Of a stretch of 64,000 nt of DNA, positions 34,101-43,300 are shown piece after piece; the stretch's first letter is position 1, and each line of letters begins with the position of its first letter. A program made the translations under genes and the position numbers. Location: the NCBI RefSeq assembly GCF_002154695.1, contig NZ_MTAV01000004.1:58813-122812 (forward strand), read 5' to 3'. The notes under the pieces are model-generated. The model was given only the letters and a program-made list of their open reading frames with translations. It ran no database searches and was not told the DNA's origin. Source of the stretch: Nostoc sp. T09. GTDB lineage: Bacteria; Cyanobacteriota; Cyanobacteriia; Cyanobacteriales; Nostocaceae.

Positions 34101-36591
34101 GGGAATCAAACAACTCTTCCAGCCAAGTAGTATTGGCCAAGCTAGTAAAGACGAGCTGGCTAAGGGTTCGGAAATAGCTACCACTTTCGCCTATGCGGTA
34201 GACGATACATACGATACGCTGACTGTAACCATCTATCCTAAGCCACAAGCTAATCTTTCAATTACTCAAGGTCAACACTTCTGTCACAATGCTGGAGCAT
34301 TCGAGATTACCCTGGCTGAAGGAACACCTGAGAATGTCGAGTTAATTCAGGTGAGCATTGACGGTACAGAAACCAGGATTTTGGATACCAGCCAATATGC
34401 AACTACAAGTCAACCACAGCAAGTTACTATTACTGCACTGATCCGCGATCGCCGAACTCAGTGTGAAAATACTGTGACTCGTACTGTTACAGTCAACTCC
34501 TTACCTGAAGCTGAATTGTCAATCACTCAAGGTCAAACCTTCTGCCACAATGCCGAGGTGGTAGAAATTACCTTGGCTGCGGGAACACCTAAGAATATCG
34601 AGTTAATTCAGGTCAGCATCAATGGCACAGATACCAGAATTTTGGATATCAGCCAATATGCAACAGGTAGTCAACCACAGCAAGTTACGATCGCCGCACA
34701 GATTCGCGATCGCCAAACCCAATGCGAAAATACCCTCACCCGTATCATCACAGTCAACCCCCTACCTGCGGCTGAGTTGTCAATCACTGAAGATCAAACC
34801 TTCTGTCAAAATGCCGGGGTAGTAGAAATTACCCTAGCTGCGGGAACACCTGAGAATGTCGAGTTAATTCAGGTTAGCATCGACGGCACAGAAACGCGGA
34901 TTTTGGATACCAGCCAATATGCAACAGTTACTCAGCCACAGGAAGTTACTATTACTGCACTGATTCGCGATCGCCAAACCCAATGCGAAAATACCCTCAC
35001 CCGCAACATCACGGTCAATCCCCTACCCGTAGCTGAGTTGTCCATCACGGAAGGTGACAACTTCTGTCACAATAGCGGGGTAGCAGAAATTACCCTGGCG
35101 GAGGGAACGCCTGAGAATGTTGAGTTAATTCAGGTCAGTATCAATGGGACAGAAACGAGGATTTTGGACACTAGCCAATATGCAACAGCTAGTCAGCCAC
35201 AGCAAGTTACTATTACTGCACTGATTCGCGATCGCCAAACTCAATGCGGAAATACCCTCACCCGCACCATCACAGTCCACCCCCTACCCGCGGCTGAGTT
35301 GTCCATCACTGAAGGCGACAACTTCTGTCACAATAGCGGGGTAGCAGAAATTACCCTAGCTGAGGGAACGCCTGAGAATGTCGAGTTAATTCAGGTCAGT
35401 ATCAACGGCACAGAAACAAGGATTTTAGATACTAGCCAATATGCTACAGGCAGTCAGCCTGAGACTTTGACGGTCGTGGCACTGATTCGCGATCGCCAAA
35501 CCCAATGCGGAAATACCCTCACCCGCACCATTACAGTCAGCCCCCTACCCACGGCTGAGTTGTCAATCAATGAAGGTGAGAACTTCTGCCACAATGCCGG
35601 CGTAGTAGAAATTACCCTGGCTGAAGGAACACCTGAGAATATCGAGTTAACTCAGGTCAGTATCGACGGCAAAGAAACCAGGATTTTAGATCTCAAGCAA
35701 TTTGCAACAGGTAGTCAACAGCAGCAAGTTACTATTACTGCATTGATTCGCAATCGCCAAACTCAATGCGAAAATACCTTGAGCCGTACTGTCACAGTTA
35801 ATCCTTTACCTGAGGCAGACTTTCAGGCAGAGATTGCCAACATCAACGCACAAGGCTTTTCTGTTCGGGTATTCAATATTCAACCAACAGACACATCTTT
35901 TAGCTTTGTCTGGGAACACCCCGGCGGTAGCCCTAACACCAGCAATCCTGGTAATAGTGAGTTCATCATCAGCTATAACTATGATTTCAATAATTGGGTA
36001 GCTGATGCTGAGGTATCTATTACCTTGCGGGTTAACACGCCGCCTACCCTCGGTAGCTGTAGCAGTGAACCAATCACCAAAAAGATTGCCATACCCTCTA
36101 GTAATATGGTGGGGTTTAATTTGTTAACCATCAGCAATAGTCAAGTGCTTAAAAGCGCTTTATTGGAAAGCGATAACACTTTCAGACTATCTGAATTTAA
36201 CCCAAACAATGAATACGCGATCGAAGTTGTGACTGTCCCAGCAACCGTAGACCGCATAGTATTTACTTATACTGCTCCTGGTGATGACGCGAAGATTAGC
36301 ACACAAGTTAATCCACTTTATCGCCTACCCGATGGCTGGCAAACGATTGTAGGCGTCCATACAATCACAGCAAAATTCTTTAAGGAACTTAACAGCACTC
36401 AGATCGAAAGTGTAGCTTCAACCGTGATTATTCGCATCACTGACAGTGAAGCCGACACTCCCACCGCCACCCCATCCACACCCTCAGCTACATTGCTCAA
36501 TCGCCTGCGGGTTTTATTTCAGATGAGGGATGGGCATATTACTGATATCAAACCAGTTAACCGTTATGGAGAACCTAGCAATATGGCATAA
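31123..36591 (+). CDS. 1822-aa CIS-locus protein with six Ig/PKD-like repeats
   Basis: 1822 residues; its ATG overlaps the end of the previous gene (ATGATTAA). The first ~200 residues resemble eCIS-linked proteins of unknown function (Tyr-Leu-Asp-Glu-Gln-Asn-Arg-Leu-Thr-Arg-Ala-Tyr-Leu-Ile-Gly-Val-Gly-Ile-Val). Residues ~200-1000 are mixed without a recognised domain. Residues 1040-1561 are six 87-residue repeats, each with Phe-Cys-(His/Gln)-Asn and Thr-Gln-Cys, resembling PKD/Ig-like adhesin modules; the C-terminus is another Ig-like part. It lies at the place of the tail fibre gene (Pvc13) of PVC loci, so a fibre or receptor-binding role is possible. No signal peptide is present. Confidence 0.8.
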   Translation: MIKAINTIINRSGYPVFTPNQVLTKDDLNHLVNYLDEQNRLTRAYLIGVGIVCGLEVSSTYETEQAQIQISAGCGITSEGYAIALADTTLTHYQPEQLVSAALFTPSQKQEPEVSTAPPVNYKVIELFEQSGDKDKRIPLHQAADGSSRDKTAFKDFLSNRVLVVVCELQDVQRDNCRLDYNNLSQERSLLYRFFLLPRTQKPDTDKEAIAAETLLKTGFQIEQLPSYWQGFDTEALFTARNNYFLERDFAPKVQRFGYVQTKEDGNSVDLTKISNYKSFRDNYSDICQNAIEAIGTAFPKLFRLFSPFFSSFQPNSADDFSNLKARLELILKGIKPQIPEQTVPPEKVEPTYTLQYFYDYLSQLVAAYNELAEAAFDLMDDCAPDTQRFPKFLMLGIVPSPDQEIKVYEPASAYRSHFTQPPIYNGNQLRVKQVRHLCDRLLNLCQENSFYLLPFSATPLKITPSKDSSVQLSEQAIPYYLNYSEVYRYWSYDAYRKGRSHLLPAYFTLKVDDKTASIPERDDLVYRLDGQNFYRIEGHIGKANGDALKRIQEYQRRYNLAFDVITLKLGSEASLQDLNISGQFDDLESDFRRMKETFDKLWIKYATESKNVFLQTLKQVFFDQPSLTVINSSQLFNPILEMARKPEAYEFVQENATQRYRLFVCDKTNQQIARYVTQAANIEGNSLNDFNTLSIDFSGLTDDDINKEKQRIIKEIADCLSLGKITYGIVSDSSQNYHLKLSTEYQVNLPPGDSSRTYSIVLLSLNHFAVSFDKNNSPIIQQPEFQDVETLYSLLRDVPATFNTDTYQMGNSQAAEELNYFELIGLIEAYQRRLEQLMKLHLFNKFAEQHPGVEHLGGVPKGGTFILVYVDGQEVDELLAADKDPAIYKLLSLRTAAIEKTAAFPPAAPQEVISSWEKLFPELQKRKDVVVGDFCLPYRCSSDAPAVSYVLARPRPIILLEKTVFCEDDSNKYQFTLEPEGGTVRGEGILFEGIKQLFQPSSIGQASKDELAKGSEIATTFAYAVDDTYDTLTVTIYPKPQANLSITQGQHFCHNAGAFEITLAEGTPENVELIQVSIDGTETRILDTSQYATTSQPQQVTITALIRDRRTQCENTVTRTVTVNSLPEAELSITQGQTFCHNAEVVEITLAAGTPKNIELIQVSINGTDTRILDISQYATGSQPQQVTIAAQIRDRQTQCENTLTRIITVNPLPAAELSITEDQTFCQNAGVVEITLAAGTPENVELIQVSIDGTETRILDTSQYATVTQPQEVTITALIRDRQTQCENTLTRNITVNPLPVAELSITEGDNFCHNSGVAEITLAEGTPENVELIQVSINGTETRILDTSQYATASQPQQVTITALIRDRQTQCGNTLTRTITVHPLPAAELSITEGDNFCHNSGVAEITLAEGTPENVELIQVSINGTETRILDTSQYATGSQPETLTVVALIRDRQTQCGNTLTRTITVSPLPTAELSINEGENFCHNAGVVEITLAEGTPENIELTQVSIDGKETRILDLKQFATGSQQQQVTITALIRNRQTQCENTLSRTVTVNPLPEADFQAEIANINAQGFSVRVFNIQPTDTSFSFVWEHPGGSPNTSNPGNSEFIISYNYDFNNWVADAEVSITLRVNTPPTLGSCSSEPITKKIAIPSSNMVGFNLLTISNSQVLKSALLESDNTFRLSEFNPNNEYAIEVVTVPATVDRIVFTYTAPGDDAKISTQVNPLYRLPDGWQTIVGVHTITAKFFKELNSTQIESVASTVIIRITDSEADTPTATPSTPSATLLNRLRVLFQMRDGHITDIKPVNRYGEPSNMA
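34240..35805 (+). repeat. Six exactly phased 261-bp tandem repeats
   Basis: Copies begin at 34240, 34501, 34762, 35023, 35284 and 35545, all exactly 261 bases (87 codons) apart. Copies 4 and 5 are nearly identical at DNA level. Each unit carries two Cys that could form an intradomain disulphide. Confidence 0.95.
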
Positions 36592-36603
36592 AAATATCTC
36601 TTC

Positions 36604-36660
36604 TCTCTGTGTCTCTGTGGTTTCAGATTTCCTACCACAAAGGCACGGAGACACAAAGTA
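36604..36660 (+). terminator. Imperfect hairpin, possible terminator
   Basis: CTCTGTGTCTCTGTGG pairs imperfectly with CCACAAAGGCACGGAGACAC AAAG (stem about 15 bp), followed by TATTTTT. It lies 13 bases after the 1822-aa gene and could stop or slow transcription before the tape measure gene. The element also resembles a dispersed Nostoc-type repeat, so a terminator role is uncertain. Confidence 0.45.
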
Positions 36661-36716
36661 TTTTTAAAACAGTCAATCACGCCAGGTTTTGGCACAACCA
36701 AGCATGAAAATCTGTC

Positions 36717-36755
36717 TTCCCATGCCCAATGCCTAATGCCCCATGCCCAATCATC
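36717..36755 (+). repeat. Heptamer-type short tandem repeats
   Basis: Units of the CCCAATG / CCTAATG / CCCCATG type run up to the start of the tape measure gene and create an in-frame ATG at 36743 that is probably not the real start. Confidence 0.7.
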
Positions 36756-36763
36756 ACCAGCCT

Positions 36764-39700
36764 ATGACCAAACAACGCCACATCATTGGAAGGACTGTAT
36801 TAGAACTCGATACCGGGCGAATAGCTGATGTATGGAGTTTACAGGAAGATGTGAGTCGCTTGTTTCAGCAGCAGGGTGTGCAGGAAATCGAGCGTCTCTT
36901 CGATGAATTGGTGGGGGATGAAGAGGTGATTCGGCTGGATCGGGTGGTGGTGGAGGTAGGTTCTGTTGACCGCCGATTTTTAGCGGATGAATTTATTGGC
37001 AACTTACTGGACGCCCTCAGACAGACTTTGGGAGATCATCTGGCAGATCGGGTGGTGGCTAGTGCGAAAACCGAAAAAACTACCCGCGATGCCTTCGGCA
37101 AACCCCTTTGGAGCGATCGCAGTGCTTCAGAGTGGGAGGTGTTACTTTACTTTTTGCGCTATGGGCGATTGCCTTGGTGGTGTCCATCTGGGGATTGGCA
37201 AGCTTGGTTCCCGCGCTGGGAAGCGGTGATGCAAAGTGATACCGCTTGGCAGCAATCTCTGCGGGAATTACTGACAAGCAACCAAGCAGCACGGCAACGC
37301 CTAATTGAGCAGTTACCAGAATCCTTCTTGCACCAGTTGATATTGCAGCTACAGCCAGCCTGGACGGTCTGGCCTGCGCTGCTGGCGCAAGCTAGGCAAC
37401 TGATGCAGTGCTGGGAATTAAATAGTAGTGCTATTCGATACCTGGATAGGCAAACCTGGCTATTACTACTAGGAGAAATTGGTGCAGATAACGCACCGAC
37501 AAGACCTTTTCCTGCAAGTTGGACTGGCAAATGGTTAGCCCAACTTTTGGAAAACTGGCAGCAACGCCCAAGCTATAATCAAATTCGTCGAAGATTACTC
37601 CCTATTCTAGAAGCAGTTCCCAGCGACGAGCAGACACTTTGGCTGACAGCGCTAGATCGGGTTACAGTGCGATCGCTCAATCAACCCCAGCAAGCAGCAG
37701 AATTTTCACCCAATCTGCAATCCAGCCCCAAGACCGATTGGGAAGTTTTACTGTACTTTTTACAATCTGGTCGTTTGCCCAGGGAACAAGCATTAGCGAA
37801 TTGGCAAGACTGGCTACCACGGTGGGAAAATGCCATCCAGAATGAAACAGCGTGGCAGATGCCTTTACGGGAATTACTGAGAAATAATGTAGCAGCACGA
37901 CAGCGATTAATCGCTCAGTTACCGGAAGCTTTGCGGCATCAACTACTATTGCAGTTACAGCCAGCTTGGACGAGTTGGCATATCTTGCTGGCTCAAGCCA
38001 AACAATTAATGCAGTCTTTGAGCTTAAGTAGCGATAGCTTCGAGGAATTGTCAATACAGGCTTGGGAACTACTGCTAGCTGAAATTGGTGCAGATAATAC
38101 ATCCGTAAGTCGTTTACCCGCCGCAACTTGGACTCGTAACTGGCTAGCCCAACTCGTGCAAAATTGGCGCTGGTCTTCAGAACCCAATTCACAGCCAGAA
38201 GTTCGGCTTGCAGATGAAAACCTTAATCAAATTGCTCAGGAACGACTACGCACTAGTATTGATGCTGTATCTCCTGCCCAAAGATCCCTTTGGCTGAATG
38301 CATACAAGCAGGTGCTAGAGACGAAAAAGCGATCGCCTCAGCTTCCTGAAACGCGCCCTCAGCCAGATTGGCAAGTGTTACTATACTTTTTACAATATGG
38401 TCGTTTGCCCAGCGAGCAAGCATCAGAGAATTGGCTACCCCGCTGGGAAACAGTCATCCAGAATGAAACCGCTTGGCAGATGCCGTTACGGGAATTACTG
38501 AGTAATAATGTAGCAGCACGACAGCGATTAATCGCTCAGTTACCGGAAGCTTTGCGGCATCAACTACTATTGCAATTACAGCCAGCTTGGACGACTTGGC
38601 ATATCTTGCTAGCTCAAGCCAAACAACTCATGCAATCTCTGAGCTTAAATAGTGATAGCTTCGAGGAATTGTCAATACAGGCTTGGGAACTACTCCTAGC
38701 CGAAATCAAAGCAGATAACACATCCGTAAGTCCCTTACCTGCCGCAACTTGGACTCGTAACTGGCTAGCCCAACTCGTGCAAAATTGGCGCTGGTCATCA
38801 GAACCCGATTCACAGCCAGAAGATCGGCGTCCAGATGACAACCTCAATCAAATTGCTCAGGAACGACTACGCACTAGTATTGATGCTGTATCTTCTGCCC
38901 AAATATCTCTGTGGCTGAATGCATACAAGCAGGTGCTAGAGGGTAAAGAGCGATCGCCCCAAAATCCTGAAGTTAGTCCTAAGCCAGAATGGGAAGTGTT
39001 GCTATACTTTTTATCTTCTGGTCATTTGCCTAAGCAGCCAAAATCAGAGAACTTGCTGGCTTGGCTAGCCCGCTGGGAAACTGTCATCCAAACTGAAACA
39101 GGGTGGCAGATGCCGTTACGGGAATTACTGAGAAATAATGTAGTAGCACGACAGCGATTAATCACTCAGTTCCCAGAAAGCTGGCGGCATCAGCTAGTAT
39201 TGCAGTTACAGCCAGCTTGGATAAATTGGCACACCCTGGTGGCACAAGCTAGAGAACTGATGCAAACTTTGAACCTGAGCAATGATATCTGTGAGCAATT
39301 GAATCAGCAAGCTTGGCTGCTGCTGTTAGCTGAAATTAGCTCAGATAATGCATCAGCAAGACCCTTACCAGCAGCTACCTGGACTCGCAATTGGCTGACC
39401 CAACTCGTGCAAAGCTGGCAGGTAGCACCGAACTTTAATCAAATAAGCGGACCTTCTCCCCCTGTAGAAGCAGCAGAAGCGAGACAGAACAGAGCCAATC
39501 AGAACTCGCGCCAACAGCTACGTAATATCATCGCAGCATTACCAATTACCGAAAGCAGTCTTTGGCTAAATGCCCTCGACCAAGTGCTAGCTGCTACATC
39601 TGCACCCAGCATTCCCTCATCACAGAATGAAACGGATACAGTTAGCGACAGAACTACAACGCCCACAGACGAGCCAACCCCATCGGTTGAACAGGTAGAA

Positions 39701-40288
39701 ATCGGTACTCAAGAACTTAACAACCCGCAGAGGATACCTCCCCGACGGGCTAGGGGTTCTACATTATCAACCGAAGAAGAAACGGCGGGGCTGTATGTCA
39801 ACCAAGCAGGACTCGTACTGTTGCATCCGTTTTTACGCATCTATTTAGATGAGGTGGGGTTGTTAGATGGCGAATCTTTCCGGGATGAATCGGCGCAGCA
39901 AACAGCGATTTACCTGTTGCATTACCTAGCTACCAAGCAAACCGACGCCCCCGAATACGAACTGGTGCTGCCCAAACTGCTTTGTGGCTGGCCATTAGAC
40001 GAGCCAGTTTCTCGTGGGCTAGATTTACCCGCAACCGCCCTAACTGAAGGCGAACACCTGTTACAAACTGTAATCAATTATTGGGAAGTCCTCAAAAGCA
40101 CCAGCCCCGACGGTCTGCGAGATGGCTTTTTACAACGTGCGGGCAAACTCACCCGTAGCGAGGATGGTAACTGGAAGCTTCAGGTTGAGCAACAGGCGAT
40201 CGATATTTTGCTGAGTCGCCTACCTTGGGGACTCAGTATGGTGAAGTTGCCCTGGATGGATGACATTCTCATTGTGGAATGGCATTAG
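36764..40288 (+). CDS. CIS tape measure protein with four ~205-aa repeats (Pvc14-like)
   Basis: 1174 residues from ATG 36764; an ATG at 36743 lies in short tandem repeats and was rejected. The N-terminus (Ile-Ile-Gly-Arg-Thr-Val-Leu-Glu-Leu-Asp-Thr-Gly; Leu-Asp-Arg-Val-Val-Val-Glu-Val-Gly) and the C-terminus (Ala-Gly-Leu-Val-Leu-Leu-His-Pro-Phe-Leu-Arg; Leu-Pro-Trp-Gly-Leu-Ser-Met-Val-Lys-Leu-Pro-Trp-Met) are those of CIS tape measure proteins. Between them are four copies of a Trp-rich helical module beginning Glu-Trp-Glu-Val-Leu-Leu-Tyr-Phe-Leu. These proteins set the length of tube and sheath and the space for cargo. The next gene starts ~57 bases after the stop. Confidence 0.9.
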   Translation: MTKQRHIIGRTVLELDTGRIADVWSLQEDVSRLFQQQGVQEIERLFDELVGDEEVIRLDRVVVEVGSVDRRFLADEFIGNLLDALRQTLGDHLADRVVASAKTEKTTRDAFGKPLWSDRSASEWEVLLYFLRYGRLPWWCPSGDWQAWFPRWEAVMQSDTAWQQSLRELLTSNQAARQRLIEQLPESFLHQLILQLQPAWTVWPALLAQARQLMQCWELNSSAIRYLDRQTWLLLLGEIGADNAPTRPFPASWTGKWLAQLLENWQQRPSYNQIRRRLLPILEAVPSDEQTLWLTALDRVTVRSLNQPQQAAEFSPNLQSSPKTDWEVLLYFLQSGRLPREQALANWQDWLPRWENAIQNETAWQMPLRELLRNNVAARQRLIAQLPEALRHQLLLQLQPAWTSWHILLAQAKQLMQSLSLSSDSFEELSIQAWELLLAEIGADNTSVSRLPAATWTRNWLAQLVQNWRWSSEPNSQPEVRLADENLNQIAQERLRTSIDAVSPAQRSLWLNAYKQVLETKKRSPQLPETRPQPDWQVLLYFLQYGRLPSEQASENWLPRWETVIQNETAWQMPLRELLSNNVAARQRLIAQLPEALRHQLLLQLQPAWTTWHILLAQAKQLMQSLSLNSDSFEELSIQAWELLLAEIKADNTSVSPLPAATWTRNWLAQLVQNWRWSSEPDSQPEDRRPDDNLNQIAQERLRTSIDAVSSAQISLWLNAYKQVLEGKERSPQNPEVSPKPEWEVLLYFLSSGHLPKQPKSENLLAWLARWETVIQTETGWQMPLRELLRNNVVARQRLITQFPESWRHQLVLQLQPAWINWHTLVAQARELMQTLNLSNDICEQLNQQAWLLLLAEISSDNASARPLPAATWTRNWLTQLVQSWQVAPNFNQISGPSPPVEAAEARQNRANQNSRQQLRNIIAALPITESSLWLNALDQVLAATSAPSIPSSQNETDTVSDRTTTPTDEPTPSVEQVEIGTQELNNPQRIPPRRARGSTLSTEEETAGLYVNQAGLVLLHPFLRIYLDEVGLLDGESFRDESAQQTAIYLLHYLATKQTDAPEYELVLPKLLCGWPLDEPVSRGLDLPATALTEGEHLLQTVINYWEVLKSTSPDGLRDGFLQRAGKLTRSEDGNWKLQVEQQAIDILLSRLPWGLSMVKLPWMDDILIVEWH
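37130..39600 (+). repeat. Four long tandem repeats in the tape measure gene
   Basis: Repeat starts at 37130, 37736, 38366 and 38987, so spacings are 606, 630 and 621 bases. Copies 2 and 3 are nearly identical over long stretches, indicating recent duplication; copies 1 and 4 are more diverged. Confidence 0.9.
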
Positions 40289-40344
40289 CCAGCAGTATAA
40301 CCAACAGGAACTCACAACTACTTTTTCTGCACAAAGGTAAACCC

Positions 40345-43300
40345 ATGAAAAGCAGCGAACCCCAAAAAAGCACAAATCATCAGCCAACAGCGCAAAAGTC
40401 TTTTTTCGGGGCGGAGCCGGATAGGGCATTCTTTAAGGCAGAAGGAGAACAGTCTACACCTTTTTTCCAACTCAAAACGTCCTCGCCGCCATCCCTACCA
40501 GCCAAATCTGCTATCAGTAACACAGAGGGCATCAATCAGCCAGAGGTGCAGCAAATGTCCGCGTTTGATAACGAAATCAACGGCAAGGCGGTTGACACTA
40601 TACAATACCAGGCTGACCTGAGGCGTGAACCGGAAGAAAAAGAACCCGTTCAGCGACTGGTTGAGGAAAAAGAAAAGGAACCTGTGAAACGACAGGTTGA
40701 ACAAGAGGAGCAGCCGCTGCAAACAAAAATGGATGGTAGCCAGCCTGCCAGTATCAATTCATCAGAGATGCAGAAGCCAAACCAAACTGGATTGCCGGAT
40801 AACCTGAAAGCTGGGATTGAAAGCCTATCCGGCATGGCAATGGACGATGTGAACGTCCACTACAATTCCGACAAACCCGCCCAGTTACAAGCGTTGGCAT
40901 ACACACAGGGCACGGATATCCATGTGGCATCAGGCCAAGAGCAGCATCTGCCCCATGAGGCGTGGCATGTGGTGCAACAACAGCAGGGGCGCGTGCAGCC
41001 GACCATGCAAGCCAAGGGAGTAGCAATTAATGACGCTTCCTCCTTAGAGCAGGAAGCAGATGTCATGGGCACGAAAGCATTGCAGATGAAACAGAGCGAT
41101 CGCAGCCAAATTGGTTCTACTACTCAAACGTCGGCTGTGCAGCCAAAGGGAGAGACAAGAGATATCCCAGATACTGCTATCGAGGCTTCTGAGGAGGAAG
41201 TAGGTTTCACACAAGAGAAATTGCCGCCCAGCAAAGTTGATAACCCAGAAAGATTCGTGATTCAACGAGTTCAAAGGTTCGACGCAAATGGTAATCTTCT
41301 ACCCGAAATCGACGATAACCAGCAATTTTTTGACCAGTTGCATCCAACCGTGCAGCAGCAGATTCTGGCTTTACCAGCCAGGGCTAGGCAATTCTTAATG
41401 GCACGTCCTGCTGAAGTTAAACAATTTCTAATACAGTTACCCTGGCCGATTCAATTACAATTGATTAGATTTTTAGATGTCATATTCCGTCTGCATGATG
41501 ACATAGTACGGCATGGGTTTGCTGATGCCTCTGGCTTGCCTGCCTCTGCTGGACAGAGTAAAGGCGATATGGCAATGGTTGTACATGGCCAACAACAAGC
41601 ACAGCAACAAATGCCGCCAAATATGGTGGAGATTTTGCAGAATTTGTGGCAACAACAGCAGCAGAATCCTGAAATCCGGCGGATATTTGGCTTCGCAGAC
41701 TCCACACAGTTCTTCAGAAATTTCAATATTAATATTCCCAGCAGCTTTTTCCAGCAACCTCTCGTGAATAACAACGTGCTGTTGTTAGAGTATCCACGCG
41801 ACCCCGAACTCCGTCCTCAACCAGAAATTGAGCAAGATATCGCCGTTTTTGCTAGCATGACTCTAGAACTTGCGGCTCAAATGACCCCTGCACAATCTGG
41901 TAATCTTCGACCGCAGGAATTGGCTGCGATTCCAGCCAATGCATTCGCCCAGATACCCCCTCTCGCATTTAATAATATCCGGCCGGAAACTCTGGCAGCT
42001 ATTACCAACGAGCAAGTCGATTTACTTCAACCTCAACAACTAGCTGTAATACAGCTGGCACAATTTTCCGCCCTAGGAGTGACGAAATTTAGTCGCATTC
42101 CTCCCCTGGCTTTCCAAGCGCTTCCCGCTACGGTCTTCAGAGCCTTGACAGAAGCACATGCTGCTGCCATGCAGGCAGATCAGGCTGCCGAACTTGGCAT
42201 TAGACAATTGTTTAAATTTTCCTCTAGGTGTTTCAGTTGTTTAACTCCTAATGCATTTGCCAGAATCAACGCTGCACATTTTTCGCGTCTACCTCTTCTT
42301 TTAGTGAATGCCATTACACCTGGCCAAGCTGCTCAGATGACGATCGCTCAATTCCAACAACTGCCAATTGGGATGTTGAAAAGAATCCCAGTGAACACAT
42401 TTGCAAATCTTCCGCTTACTTGCTTTGCACAAATTAATATGAAGCGTTACCAGAATTTGCCGGATACTCATCTGTTAAAAATTGATGCTGCTCGCTTTAA
42501 TCAGATTCCGCTGCTCAGTATTGATATCAACAGTACTTCCGTAGAAGTTTTTCCACGCTTATCACCCAACCACCATTTCGCCAATTTTACACGGCTCCAA
42601 ACTAGAGCCATTCGAGATATTCACCTTAGTGTGTTGACTCAAAATCAGCTGGTGGCACTACCAGATGCAGAAATGAGTAATATCTCAGAAAAAATCTTTG
42701 CAATTATCAATCATAACTATTTCAGCCATTTAAATGCTGGCAAAGTGGCAGCTATTACCCAGGCACAAGCCCAAGTCATCACCCAAAACCAATTTTTGGC
42801 ACTACAAGATGCACGAATAGGTGATCTCTCCCAGGCCAGCTTTGCAATTATCAATCATAACTATTTCAGCCATTTAAATGCTGGCAAAGTGGCAGCTATT
42901 ACCCAGGCACAAGCCCAAGTCATCACCCAAGACCAATTTTTGGCACTACAAGATGCACTCATCAGTCATATCTCACCAGCCAGTTTTGCAAGTATTGATT
43001 CTGACTATTTCAGCCATTTAAATGACCGCAAGGTGGCAGCTATTACCCAGGCACAAGCCCAAGTCATCACCCAAGACCAATTTTTGAAACTACAAGATGC
43101 ACTCATCAGTCATATCTCGGCGGTAAGCTTTGCCAAGATCAATGCTAACTATTTCAGCCATTTAACTGCCGATAAGGTAGCAGCGATCGCCCTGGAACAA
43201 GTGAAAGCCATTACCAAAGACCAATTTGCGGCTTTGCCAGATGCACTCATAACTCAGATATCGCCGAGCATCTTTGCCAGTATTAATACTGTGTGTTTTA

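Noticed and set aside
37677..38192. 171-codon minus-strand frame inside the tape measure gene
   Set aside because: Shadow of the repeated Trp-rich module; similar shadows recur in each repeat copy.
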